The notes beneath the pieces were generated by a model. It made no database searches. It saw only the letters and a program-made list of their open reading frames with translations, and was not told the DNA's origin. Shown here piece by piece: positions 26,382-34,485 of a stretch of 43,734 nucleotides of DNA. Numbering within the stretch: the first letter of the stretch is position 1; every line of letters begins with the position of its first letter. This DNA comes from Candidatus Cloacimonadota bacterium (GTDB taxonomy: Bacteria > Cloacimonadota > Cloacimonadia > Cloacimonadales > Cloacimonadaceae), in assembly GCA_023230025.1 (NCBI GenBank), contig JALNYD010000001.1, forward strand, positions 1 through 43,734, given 5' to 3'. The translations under genes were made by a program, and so were the position numbers.

Positions 26382-27365
26382 TTATTTTGACATTAGTAGC
26401 ACAAGGATGGCAGTGTTGAAGATATCCTCTGTGGAGCAGCCTCGGGAAAGATCGCAAATGGGCGCTGCCAACCCTTGAATGATGGGACCGATCGCCTCAT
26501 ATCCTGCCAGGCGCTGAACCAGCTTATAACCAATGTTACCGGCTTGCAAATCCGGGAATACCAAGGTATTGGCTTTCCCTGCAACTTTGCTCTGCGGAGC
26601 CTTACTCCTGGCAATCTTTTCCACAATCGCTGCATCAAGCTGCAATTCACCATCATAAAGAAAATCAACCTTGCGTTGATCCAGAATCGCTTTGGCACTG
26701 CGCACTTTTTCCACCAGTTCATGCTCAGCACTGCCCATAGTTGAAAATGAAAGCAATGCCACAAAAGGTTCATCACCCAAAATTGAGTGTCTGGTGGCAG
26801 CAGTGGAACATGCAATATCTGCCAATTGTTCTTCATTTGGGTTGGGCACCACGGCGCAATCGGCAAACAGAAAGGTAGTTTCATTCTCTCTGGGTGAGAC
26901 CATTATAAAAGTAGAGGATACCGTTTTTAAACCTGGTTTCACACCCACAACCTGCAAAGCAGCTCTGAGCACGTCCGCAGTGGTATTCGCTGCTCCTGCC
27001 ACCATTCCGTTGGCCAGACCCTGCTTCACCATCATCGCACCGTAGAAGAGCACGTTTTGCATTGTTTGCAAAGCCTGATCCCGCGTGACACCCTTCTCCT
27101 TACGTTTCTCGTAAAAGACTTCAGCAAAACGTTGAGTATCCGGGCTGGTGCTGGGATCAATGATCTTGCAACCGGCCAGGTCAATACCCTTATCTTGGGC
27201 GTCGTTAAGCACACTATCCCGGTTTCCCAGCAGATATACTTCTGCCAGGCCTGCACTGTGGATCATTTCCGCTGCACGCAAGGTGCGTTCGTCAGTAGCT
27301 TCAGGAAGCACAATCGTGCCCCCGATTGCGGTGGCTCTTTGTTTCAAGGTTTGTAAAATGTGCAT
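26382..27365 (-). CDS. pta: Phosphate acetyltransferase
   Basis: The protein is 327 residues of the short, catalytic-domain-only type. It interconverts acetyl-CoA and acetyl phosphate. The run from IVLPEATDERTLRAAEMI to GLANGMVAGAANTTADVLRAA, with SSTFIMVSP and ADCAVVPNPNEEQLADIA, is diagnostic, and GSAEHELVEKV follows. The alternative, a phosphate butyryltransferase, is less similar in this region. No acetate kinase gene lies within the window. Its ATG directly abuts the glyS stop (TAAATG), and GGAG lies 5 bases before the start. Confidence 0.93.
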   Translation of the reverse strand: MHILQTLKQRATAIGGTIVLPEATDERTLRAAEMIHSAGLAEVYLLGNRDSVLNDAQDKGIDLAGCKIIDPSTSPDTQRFAEVFYEKRKEKGVTRDQALQTMQNVLFYGAMMVKQGLANGMVAGAANTTADVLRAALQVVGVKPGLKTVSSTFIMVSPRENETTFLFADCAVVPNPNEEQLADIACSTAATRHSILGDEPFVALLSFSTMGSAEHELVEKVRSAKAILDQRKVDFLYDGELQLDAAIVEKIARSKAPQSKVAGKANTLVFPDLQAGNIGYKLVQRLAGYEAIGPIIQGLAAPICDLSRGCSTEDIFNTAILVLLMSK

Positions 27366-29465
27366 TTATTCTCCAATAATTTCGTTTTCAACTACGATTA
27401 GGCTCAGATCAGCGACCCTCAGAAATTCTGCCCGAACTCGCTCCAACAGAGCATAACGGTTTGCCCGTAAGCCAGTATCTTCACAATTGACCAGTACATC
27501 GTCAAAAAACCTATCGATTATTTTGCCAAAGTTTACCAGCTTCTGTAAAGCCAGGACGTAATCCAGATGCTTCAAGCTTTGGGATACTTCCTGGTGCAGG
27601 CTCTGTAGTCCATTGAATAGGTCCTGCTCTGCCCCACTCTCCAGCTTATCAGGATCGAGTTCGGCAAAGCTGCTGGTGCCGGCAATAATGTTTGCGGCCC
27701 GCTTGAACCCAATCACCAGATGAATGAAGCTTTCGTCTTTTTTAAGGGCGTCAAGGGCACGGGCACGGGCAATCAGATCATCCAGAGAGCGATATTTAGT
27801 GTGCATCACTGCGGAAACAACGTCATAGGCTATGCCAAATTCCTTTAGCAACCATGCCACTCGTTGAGCAAAGAAGGATGTGATATTGCTCTGTGCGTCT
27901 TCACAGAGCTGCACAGTTACCTTCAGTAGCCCAAGGCAATAATCAATCAATTCCCACAAATCCAGATTCCATTTTCTATCTGCCATTATCTGCACTACTC
28001 CGCTGGCTGCCCGTCTCAGGGCAAATGGATCAGCTGAACCGGTGGGCATCATTCCCACTCCGATTATCCCAATGACGGTATCCAGCTTGTCTGCTACGGC
28101 ACAGATTGCCCCACTCAGACTCCCAGGTAGAGAATCGTTGCTACCCCGGGGCATGTAGTGTTCATAAATCCCTTCTGCCACTTCTTCATCTTCCCCAGAA
28201 GCCAGGGCATATTGCTTGCCCATATAGCCCTGAAGTTTGGTGAACTCTTTTTCCCCCAGCATCAAGGTCACCAAATCCGCTTTACAAAGCAAGGCAGTTC
28301 GCATTGCCCGTTGCTCTGCATCGGGACTGAGGGCAAGCTTTTGGGCGATGAAAGTGCTGATCTTCTGCAGTCGCTCTGTTTTCTCCGCCAAAGTACCCAA
28401 TTTTGATTGAAATACTACGTCCTTCAATCCGCCAACATAGCTTTCCAGGGAATGTTTACAATCCTCGGAATAAAACCACATGGCATCTTCCAACCTCGCC
28501 CGTACCACCTTTTCGTTGCCGGAACGGATCATAGCGGAATGATCAGGATCTCCATTGCTGATAAACACAAACCTGTTGCTGAGCTTGCCTTGAGCATCAT
28601 ATACTGAGAAATACTTCTGATTCTGACTGATGGTGGAGCTAATGATCTTCTCTGGCAGATCGAGGAAGTGTTCAGGAAAACTGCCCACAACTGCTGTGGG
28701 ATATTCAATCAGATTGTTCACGGTATCGAGCAAGCGCGAGTCTTCGCCCACTACCAGTGAATCTTCGGCAAAAAGCTGTTGCATTTGCTCCATGATCATT
28801 GTTTTACGCAATCTGTGATCCACCACCACCCGAGCTTCCATCAGGGACTGCTCATAGGAAGCACAATCCTGAATCAAAATGGGCTGATCCAACCCTAAAT
28901 AGCGATTCCCATAGCTCAGCCGGGAAGCTTTGATCCCGAAATAATCCAGTTCGATCTCCTCATTATCCCATAGGGCTAGAATCCAGCGTATAGGTCGGGA
29001 AAATGCTAGATCATGCTTTTCCCAAATCATCTTTTTAGGTAACGGGATTTGCCCGATGGTGCCAGGAATCCAGGTTTGTAACAATTCCAGAATGCTTTTA
29101 CCCTTTTGAGTAAAGCGAACTGCCAGAAAGTCTCCCTTGCCGTTATGTTCGATGAAGGTATCTTCCCTGGTAGCTCCTAACTTCTTTAAAAACCCGTTTC
29201 CAGCTGGACTTAACTCACCTTCTGCATTGAAGGCAATACTAACGGCTGGACCTGTTTTCAGGATCTCCTGATCCGTCTGTTTTTCTGGTAAACCCTCAGC
29301 CATCAGGCTAAGGCGGCGGGGGGTGCAAGTGGATTTTACCCGCCCACTTTCGATATTGTATTCCTGAAGCATTTTACGAAATGAGTTTTCGATGGATTCC
29401 AGAGCCGGCAGGATTACATTATCCGGCAATTCTTCAGTTCCAAGTTCAAATAAAAACGAATGCAA
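27366..29465 (-). CDS. glyS: Glycyl-tRNA synthetase beta subunit
   Basis: The protein is 699 residues, the normal length for the tetrameric (alpha2beta2) bacterial GlyRS. FLFELGTEELPDNVI at the start, CTPRRLSL, AFSRPIRWILAL, VEYPTAVVGSFPEHFLDLP-type spacing and the C-terminal HD-like and DALR-type helical domain (NRYALLERVRAEFLRVADLS) identify it. The start is TTG at 29465 with AAAGGA at proper distance; no ATG is available nearby. The alpha subunit, usually immediately upstream, is not adjacent here, because the gene before it is a PorQ-like barrel. GlyQ must therefore be elsewhere. Confidence 0.96.
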   Translation of the reverse strand: MHSFLFELGTEELPDNVILPALESIENSFRKMLQEYNIESGRVKSTCTPRRLSLMAEGLPEKQTDQEILKTGPAVSIAFNAEGELSPAGNGFLKKLGATREDTFIEHNGKGDFLAVRFTQKGKSILELLQTWIPGTIGQIPLPKKMIWEKHDLAFSRPIRWILALWDNEEIELDYFGIKASRLSYGNRYLGLDQPILIQDCASYEQSLMEARVVVDHRLRKTMIMEQMQQLFAEDSLVVGEDSRLLDTVNNLIEYPTAVVGSFPEHFLDLPEKIISSTISQNQKYFSVYDAQGKLSNRFVFISNGDPDHSAMIRSGNEKVVRARLEDAMWFYSEDCKHSLESYVGGLKDVVFQSKLGTLAEKTERLQKISTFIAQKLALSPDAEQRAMRTALLCKADLVTLMLGEKEFTKLQGYMGKQYALASGEDEEVAEGIYEHYMPRGSNDSLPGSLSGAICAVADKLDTVIGIIGVGMMPTGSADPFALRRAASGVVQIMADRKWNLDLWELIDYCLGLLKVTVQLCEDAQSNITSFFAQRVAWLLKEFGIAYDVVSAVMHTKYRSLDDLIARARALDALKKDESFIHLVIGFKRAANIIAGTSSFAELDPDKLESGAEQDLFNGLQSLHQEVSQSLKHLDYVLALQKLVNFGKIIDRFFDDVLVNCEDTGLRANRYALLERVRAEFLRVADLSLIVVENEIIGE

Positions 29466-29481
29466 GTATGGATTCCTTTCT

Positions 29482-30435
29482 TTAATAGTTATAACGAAGC
29501 GTCAATTGATTGGTGATCCCTAAATCTCCATAGGAAGCAACAGCATAGTCCACCACAAAATCTTTCACATTCCAGCCCAGCCCCAGGGACAAACCACTGG
29601 TGAAAGCCATAGCCCCTCCCATATAGTAATCTCCAGCGTTGCTGCGGAATCCACCCCGAAGGCTCAAGGCAGGATTTAAACGATAATCAAGTCCCAACCT
29701 GGCCACAAAATTCTCCGCACTGGCTTTACTGAGATCCAATGCCCCTAACAATTCTTCAGTCATCTGCATGGAAATCCCAGCGCTATATACAGAGGGTAAC
29801 TTCTCGGAATGCTTGGTGCTGCTGTAATGTGAGGTTTGGAACCCGATATTGCGGGCACTAAGACCTACCTTGATCTTTTCATTGACGGTATGATGCAAAA
29901 TGCCCACATCAATCATCAGTGCCGAGGCTGATGCGTCGTCTATACTGTCAAAAGTGAACTTAAGGGATGCTCCCAAATCCAGAGCGGGGCTGATAAAGCG
30001 AGCTGTGGTCAATGAGGCAGTAAGGTTGTTAGCGCCAAAAGTCTCCCCAGTTTCGATCAGCTCGCCAGTGGGGCTGATTTCGGTGCGGTCAATGCTGCCG
30101 CTATTCCAATAGCGTAAACTAGCCCCATAGGCAACAAAGCGGTTTTTGGGATAGACATAGTTGATGCTGCCCCCGGCACTGCCCACCAGATGATCCATAA
30201 AGGTTGTGGACACACTGTGGCTTCCTGCTTCAAGGATTGCGGCAGGATTGAAGGTGAGGGCATCCGGGTTTTTGGGAATCCCGTTAACAGCACCACCCAT
30301 AGCGGTACTGCGGGCATTGTAAAAAAGCTTCAAGGTATCAAAACCAGTGGTTCCGGCGTTCTCATTTTGAGCTGCCAATGGCAACAGACTAATCAGCCAG
30401 AGACTTGCCAATAATGTTTTCAATCTCATGCACAT
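29482..30435 (-). CDS. PorV/PorQ-family outer-membrane barrel
   Basis: The protein is 317 residues with a signal peptide ending LPLAAQ. The family signature is present: FDTLKLFYNARSTAMGGAVNGIP and DALTFNPAAIL near residues 33-68, with a barrel ending LTLRYNY. In the type IX pathway PorQ-like proteins belong to the cell-surface attachment complex. This copy lacks the Asp-rich insertion of the barrel gene at 13342. Two ATGs are possible (30435 and 30429); neither has a strong ribosome site, and both lie inside the upstream EIIA gene, so the overlap is about 41-47 bases. It sits among housekeeping genes rather than near cargo. Confidence 0.85.
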   Translation of the reverse strand: MCMRLKTLLASLWLISLLPLAAQNENAGTTGFDTLKLFYNARSTAMGGAVNGIPKNPDALTFNPAAILEAGSHSVSTTFMDHLVGSAGGSINYVYPKNRFVAYGASLRYWNSGSIDRTEISPTGELIETGETFGANNLTASLTTARFISPALDLGASLKFTFDSIDDASASALMIDVGILHHTVNEKIKVGLSARNIGFQTSHYSSTKHSEKLPSVYSAGISMQMTEELLGALDLSKASAENFVARLGLDYRLNPALSLRGGFRSNAGDYYMGGAMAFTSGLSLGLGWNVKDFVVDYAVASYGDLGITNQLTLRYNY

Positions 30436-30862
30436 AATTATATAATTCCCTATCTGTGGTTGCCCTAAGCAGGACAGCCCGGTTTTGATCCTGCCGCAGA
30501 TGTTCGGATAAGCTGCGCAGAATTTGCATATACTGGTGATTTGAACTTTGCGGAACTGCGATCATAAACACCAGATTCACAGGTTGATTATCCACTGAAT
30601 TGAAATCAAGAGGATTGTCCAATTTACATACGGCTATTTTCAGACAGTTCACCGTGAGATCCCTGGCATGCGGTATGGCAATGCCACGCCCAATGCCAGT
30701 GCTCATAATCTCTTCTCTTCCCTTAACGGCTGCAAGATAGCGATCCGGAAAGCTGAGGCATCCGCTCTCGGAAAGCAATTCTGTCATGTAATTCAGGCAA
30801 TCGCCTTTGGATTCGAATCTTTCTACGATTCTGGCCAATTCTGGCTTGAAAAGTGTGCTCAT
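30389..30862 (-). CDS. PTS EIIA type-2 (fructose/nitrogen-type) domain protein
   Basis: The protein is 157 residues and consists of one EIIA domain. The phosphorylated His is in STGIGRGIAIPHARD, the exact type-2 signature. The preceding KGREEIMSTG and following VFMIAVPQSSNHQYMQILRSLSEHL are standard for PtsN-like proteins. No EIIB or EIIC is present, so a regulatory (nitrogen-PTS-like) role is likelier than sugar import. It overlaps the barrel gene downstream and follows the histidine kinase by about 50 bases. Confidence 0.9.
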   Translation of the reverse strand: MSTLFKPELARIVERFESKGDCLNYMTELLSESGCLSFPDRYLAAVKGREEIMSTGIGRGIAIPHARDLTVNCLKIAVCKLDNPLDFNSVDNQPVNLVFMIAVPQSSNHQYMQILRSLSEHLRQDQNRAVLLRATTDRELYNYVHEIENIIGKSLAD

Positions 30863-30915
30863 CTTCTACCCAATTTTCGTTGTGAATTGCATTGTTTTTT
30901 TTCCCCCATATAGCG

Positions 30916-32121
30916 TCAATCAATTTTTGTTGAGAGCAGCAGACTAAAGGTGCTGCCATGATTGAGCTTGCTTTCAACCTGAATCTCGGCTCCGATCAAC
31001 TCCGCGAAATTCTTTACCAAAATCAAACCCAGGCCACTACCGGCTTCATTTGCAGTGCCATATTGACGCAGATCGTTGTCGATGCGAAATATCTTCTGTA
31101 AGTGCCTGCGGGAAATCCCCACTCCATTATCCACTACCGATATCTCAGCCTGGCCATCCAGTTTCTTCAGCGTTATCTGGATACTGCTCTTGGGATATGA
31201 ATATTTCAAGGCATTGGATATCAGATTGCGTAATATTGAGGATAACAACCGCAGATCACACTCCACCATGATATCCTGTTCTTGCTCAACTTCCAGGAAT
31301 ATCCCCTTTTGGGAGGCGGCTTTTGCATAATGCTCAACAGCATAGCTGATAGCTTTTCTAAGTGACACAAACTCCTTTTGACAGCTAACTCTACCAGTCT
31401 GTAATCTTGCCCAGTCCAGCAGATTTTCCAATAATGTATAGATACCCCGGGCAGCCGAATTTACCTGTAACATGGCATCTTCGATCTCCCTGCGGTCAAA
31501 ACTCTGATAATTCTCACTGATGAACTCCGAGAGGGAGATTATCGCATATACAGGATTCTGCAAATCGTGAGCCAGCAAAGTGAAGAAGCGATCCTTGGTG
31601 GCATTTAACTCCACCAAATCCTGAGCTGCTTTCTTGAGCTCGTCCTCCGCCTTTCGCCGCCCCGAAACATCAATGATGAATCCATCCAGATACACAGGGT
31701 AATTATGTTGATCATAGATGGCGTTCCCGCGCTCCCATACCCACTTGATTTCGCCAGACTTGGTCATAATCCGGTATTCCATCTGATAGCTACGACGCTG
31801 CTTTACCGCCAGTTCGATTGTTCTGCGAACCATGTCCCGATCTTCTTCGTGGGTTATCTCTTCATAATTTCTATCACCACCCTCCAGAAGCTCGCTAACA
31901 CCATATCCAGTGAGCTCCTGAGAGCCTTCCGATAGAAACAACATGGACCACACATCATCAAAACGGCAACGATAGGCCATCCCCGGCAGGTTGTGCATCA
32001 AATTTGGCAGCAACTCCGGAGAAATGCCTTGCAAAGCGCCATTTGCATTGGCTTCTCTGAGCTTGATATTATCCGATCTATCCTTAATCTCCATAATTTT
32101 GCAACATGGAGAATTATCCAA
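30916..32121 (-). CDS. PAS-domain sensor histidine kinase (no membrane segment)
   Basis: The protein is 401 residues with a TTG start at 32121; an ATG at 32094 (MEIKDRS) is an alternative. A PAS domain spans about residues 44-155 (LPGMAYRC, SELTGYGVS-type turn, EYRIMTKSGEIKWVWERG, DGFIIDVSGRRKAE). A short coiled coil leads to the HisKA helix with FFTLLAHDLQNPVYAI (His185). The HATPase domain has LISNALKYS (N box), VVDNGVGIS (G1) and GSGLGLILVKN (G2). There is no transmembrane helix, so it senses a cytoplasmic signal. No response regulator is adjacent; the partner must be elsewhere. Confidence 0.93.
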   Translation of the reverse strand: MDNSPCCKIMEIKDRSDNIKLREANANGALQGISPELLPNLMHNLPGMAYRCRFDDVWSMLFLSEGSQELTGYGVSELLEGGDRNYEEITHEEDRDMVRRTIELAVKQRRSYQMEYRIMTKSGEIKWVWERGNAIYDQHNYPVYLDGFIIDVSGRRKAEDELKKAAQDLVELNATKDRFFTLLAHDLQNPVYAIISLSEFISENYQSFDRREIEDAMLQVNSAARGIYTLLENLLDWARLQTGRVSCQKEFVSLRKAISYAVEHYAKAASQKGIFLEVEQEQDIMVECDLRLLSSILRNLISNALKYSYPKSSIQITLKKLDGQAEISVVDNGVGISRRHLQKIFRIDNDLRQYGTANEAGSGLGLILVKNFAELIGAEIQVESKLNHGSTFSLLLSTKID

Positions 32122-32236
32122 AAGATGTCAAGCCTGTTTTTTTCCCTCAACGCTGGATCCTCCCTATATGCCTGCTAACGAGATGAAGCAAATCCGTGCT
32201 TAATCGTTAAAGCGATCGAGTTTCTAAGAGGACAAT

Positions 32237-32368
32237 ATGAATATCCGAAGTGTAAAGGCAGAAGACCTCGAAGGCATTGCTGCATGCCACATCCAAAGCT
32301 GGCGTGAGACCTATCCCGGCATTATGCCCCAGGAAAAGCTCGATGCCCAGCCCTTTCATCCCCGTTGA
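32237..32368 (+). pseudogene. GNAT acetyltransferase, N-terminal remnant
   Basis: The reading frame starts at an ATG with AAGAGG upstream and reads MNIRSVKAEDLEGIAACH then IQSWRETYPGIMPQEKLDA. This is the first strand and helices of a GNAT acetyltransferase (the 'R.a...D...ia..h..sW...Y.g.....l' pattern). It stops at a TGA after 43 codons, before the acetyl-CoA-binding motif, so it cannot be functional. The break falls about 10 bases before a 13-bp inverted repeat, consistent with a rearrangement or deletion there. Confidence 0.75.
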
Positions 32369-32683
32369 TTGTGCTAAGGATGCGGTCACGATGCGCTCAC
32401 TAAAGTGACCACAAAGTGACCGCATCCTCACGATATGTAAGTAGGAACGGGGATCGTTGACCTTTACCGTGCTCCTTCCCGTTGCGGTAATGTGGTTTAC
32501 TGAGAAATAATACTTGACATTGATCAACAAGATGAAAATCTTGCAATCAGTAACTAGGTCATGCATGAAATTTGCGCAACGAAGGAGCTAAGATGCCCGC
32601 AAACAACCAGAGAGACTATGAGTTGGAATTTTCTTCCACACGTGGGACTCCATGAGGAACAAACATGATATATGGATTTGTGA
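32369..32683. other. Gene-free stretch between two gene remnants
   Basis: No gene is supported. It holds a 13-bp inverted repeat (32377-32428), a small CAAGAT-GAAA-ATCTTG hairpin (32528-32543) following a TTGACA at 32514, and a 20-codon frame at 32592 with a good AAGGAG site but no family similarity. The latter may be the start of a decayed gene. Confidence 0.45.
32377..32428. repeat. 13-bp inverted repeat at the GNAT break point
   Basis: Arms 32377-32389 (AGGATGCGGTCAC) and 32416-32428 are perfect reverse complements around a 26-base centre that contains its own CTCAC/GTGAC near-repeat. It lies just past the premature stop of the GNAT remnant. Confidence 0.8.
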
Positions 32684-33124
32684 TGCAATTCCCACTATGC
32701 CAATAGATTACAATCCAGCTATGTTGAGAGGTTCATTATATCACGATATCTAGAACTTGATAAAACATCAATCAGATCAAATGATATGCTCGCAGATGGA
32801 TACCCTGGTCATCCATTTGTATGGGATGAAGAGCATAGATTTGAAATCCGCTGTGAACTGGATGCCCTCTATTTCCACCTTTACTTAGGTACCCAGAGCG
32901 ATTGGGGATGTAGTAGCAGGCGCTCGCCTGAAGCACCGCAAAGTAACGGCTCTCATCTAAGCTTGGAAAACGGCGGGGCAGCGTCCGCCGCTACCACTCA
33001 TCACTCACCTCGTACCACTTACTTCAAAACTCCCCGCCATCTGGCCACCTCCCCATCTGGCCACTTACCGCTTACTACTAACCATTCACCATTGGATCCC
33101 CCTCCGGGGACCACCCGGCGATAA
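32684..33124 (+). pseudogene. C-terminal fragment of an Eco57I-like / type IIG DNA methylase, interrupted
   Basis: The frame entering at 32684 has no start codon at its head. It reads YVERFIISRYLELDKTS, then DGYPGHPFVWDEEHRF and RCELDALYFHLYL (to about 32887). This matches the conserved C-terminal block of large N6-adenine methylase/restriction fusion proteins ('GydgpPFrWDeeRRf..raELDAayFHLYG'). The catalytic domain is missing. Similarity ends abruptly near 32890 and the frame continues into low-complexity, GC-rich, hairpin-containing sequence. A further frame at 33126-33221 (DCSWIPLEQWDKNNWPKHI, then a TAA) could be the displaced C-terminal tail of the same protein. It is the remnant of a lost restriction-modification gene. 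Confidence 0.6.
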
Positions 33125-33125
33125 A
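32890..33125. repeat. GC-rich palindromic insertion-like segment within the methylase remnant
   Basis: The segment contrasts in composition with both sides. It contains CAGGCG-CT-CGCCTG, CGGCGG...CCGCCG and CCCC-CTCC-GGGG hairpins and a direct repeat (CCATCTGGCCAC twice, 16 bases apart), interspersed with simple CACTCATCACTCAC-type sequence. It encodes no recognisable protein and separates two parts that look like one former gene. Confidence 0.55.
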
Positions 33126-33240
33126 GATTGCAGCTGGATCCCCTTGGAGCAATGGGATAAGAACAATTGGCCTAAACATATACAGCAGATAAACAAAGAA
33201 CATATGAATAGCAATGAGTAAACCAAAAAAGGAGGTAAGA

Positions 33241-34464
33241 ATGGCTTATAATGCTAAAGTGATCAGAATATTCATTACATCTCCAGGAGATGTACAGAAA
33301 GAAAGAGGTTTAACTAGGGAAACTATACATGAATGGAATATGTTAAACTCCGTGGCAAGAGGAATTATCTTGTTGCCAGTAGGTTGGGAAACAGATTCTG
33401 TGTCGAGTTATGGTGCACCTCCACAAGATGATATTAATATGAAACTTCTCAAATCGTGCGACTTACTGATAGGGGTGTTTTGGTCGAAACTGGGTACTCC
33501 AACTGATCAATATCCAAGTGGGTCAGTGGAGGAGATCGAACTCCATGCTTCACAAGGTAAGCAGATAATGTTGTTCTTTTCCAAAGCAGCAATACCGCAA
33601 AGCTTAATTGATGAAAAGCAATTGGCTGCCCTTAGGAAGTTTAGAAAATCCATCAATGGGAAATGCCTTTACAAGGAATATGAGGATTCAGATAAGTTTA
33701 AGGAATTGTTATCAGTTCAGTTAAGTGCTAAGCTTCAAGAAAGCTGGGTCTTAGCTGACAATACTCTTGCGAACCCAATCGCTGAAACCATACAAGATAC
33801 AGTTAAAGCCACTGATATTGTTAAATTTAACATTACGAAATGGAGCGAGTTTCTTAATCTTCAAATAATGTCTGATTGGATTTCCTGCTTAACAACTGCA
33901 TCTCCATATATATCGGTACCAATTTATGAGCAACTTGAGAAATTGACACAATGGATTCTTACACGTGATTGGAAACCTGAACATACTTTGTATTCCGATT
34001 CATTTTACAAATTCAGACTGATCCTTAGAGATTTGCTTGATGTCATTATGAGTAGTTCCGATGTAACTGATCGTGAAATCTATAGAGTTGAAAAGAGGTA
34101 TAACAATATAGAATGGAATCCTGATAAGTACGAAAAATTAGCCAATGACTACAACTTTCGAGTTGAACTTATCCAAGACCTTGCTTCTGAGCTTTGCAGA
34201 GCAACCAATTTCATCCTGGATATGTACCGTAGAGACATTGATCCCATGTTTTATATAGATACTGGGAGGATTTATATAACGACAGGGATGCATGAAGACT
34301 TAAGGTACCATTTTCATGTTGTTCGTTTCAGAGATGAGGATACGACTATTCCTTACAGCAACCTCAACCAATTCAAGATCGAACGCAAGAATCGGGATAT
34401 CAGTATGGGAAGAGGCATATCTTGCACCGATCCCGAGTTTCTTGAGTGGAATAATAGATGCTAA
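33241..34464 (+). CDS. DUF4062 / TIR-like N-terminal domain protein, putative defence component
   Basis: The ATG at 33241 is chosen because a perfect GGAGGT lies just before it, giving 407 residues. Residues 5-120 read as a DUF4062-type Rossmann-like domain of the TIR/nucleoside-deoxyribosyltransferase group: VIRIFITSPGDVQKERGLTR, a middle strand ILLPVGWETD, CDLLIGVFWSKLGTPT and PSGSVEEIELH, whose Glu cluster (97-100) is where the catalytic Glu would sit. The rest (about 165-407) is mostly helical, ending with short strands, and is not recognised. There is no signal peptide or membrane segment. GC is clearly lower (about 35-37%) than the housekeeping genes. It lies 21 bases upstream of a membrane protein in the same direction. 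A sensing or nucleotide-cleaving role in anti-phage defence is inferred, not shown. Confidence 0.72.
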   Translation: MAYNAKVIRIFITSPGDVQKERGLTRETIHEWNMLNSVARGIILLPVGWETDSVSSYGAPPQDDINMKLLKSCDLLIGVFWSKLGTPTDQYPSGSVEEIELHASQGKQIMLFFSKAAIPQSLIDEKQLAALRKFRKSINGKCLYKEYEDSDKFKELLSVQLSAKLQESWVLADNTLANPIAETIQDTVKATDIVKFNITKWSEFLNLQIMSDWISCLTTASPYISVPIYEQLEKLTQWILTRDWKPEHTLYSDSFYKFRLILRDLLDVIMSSSDVTDREIYRVEKRYNNIEWNPDKYEKLANDYNFRVELIQDLASELCRATNFILDMYRRDIDPMFYIDTGRIYITTGMHEDLRYHFHVVRFRDEDTTIPYSNLNQFKIERKNRDISMGRGISCTDPEFLEWNNRC

Positions 34465-34485
34465 GATAATTGTTGAGATTTTATT

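Noticed and set aside
32786..33124. Treating the 112-codon frame as an intact gene
   Set aside because: Similarity to methylases extends upstream of its first ATG and stops abruptly halfway. The second half is low-complexity sequence, so it is a remnant.
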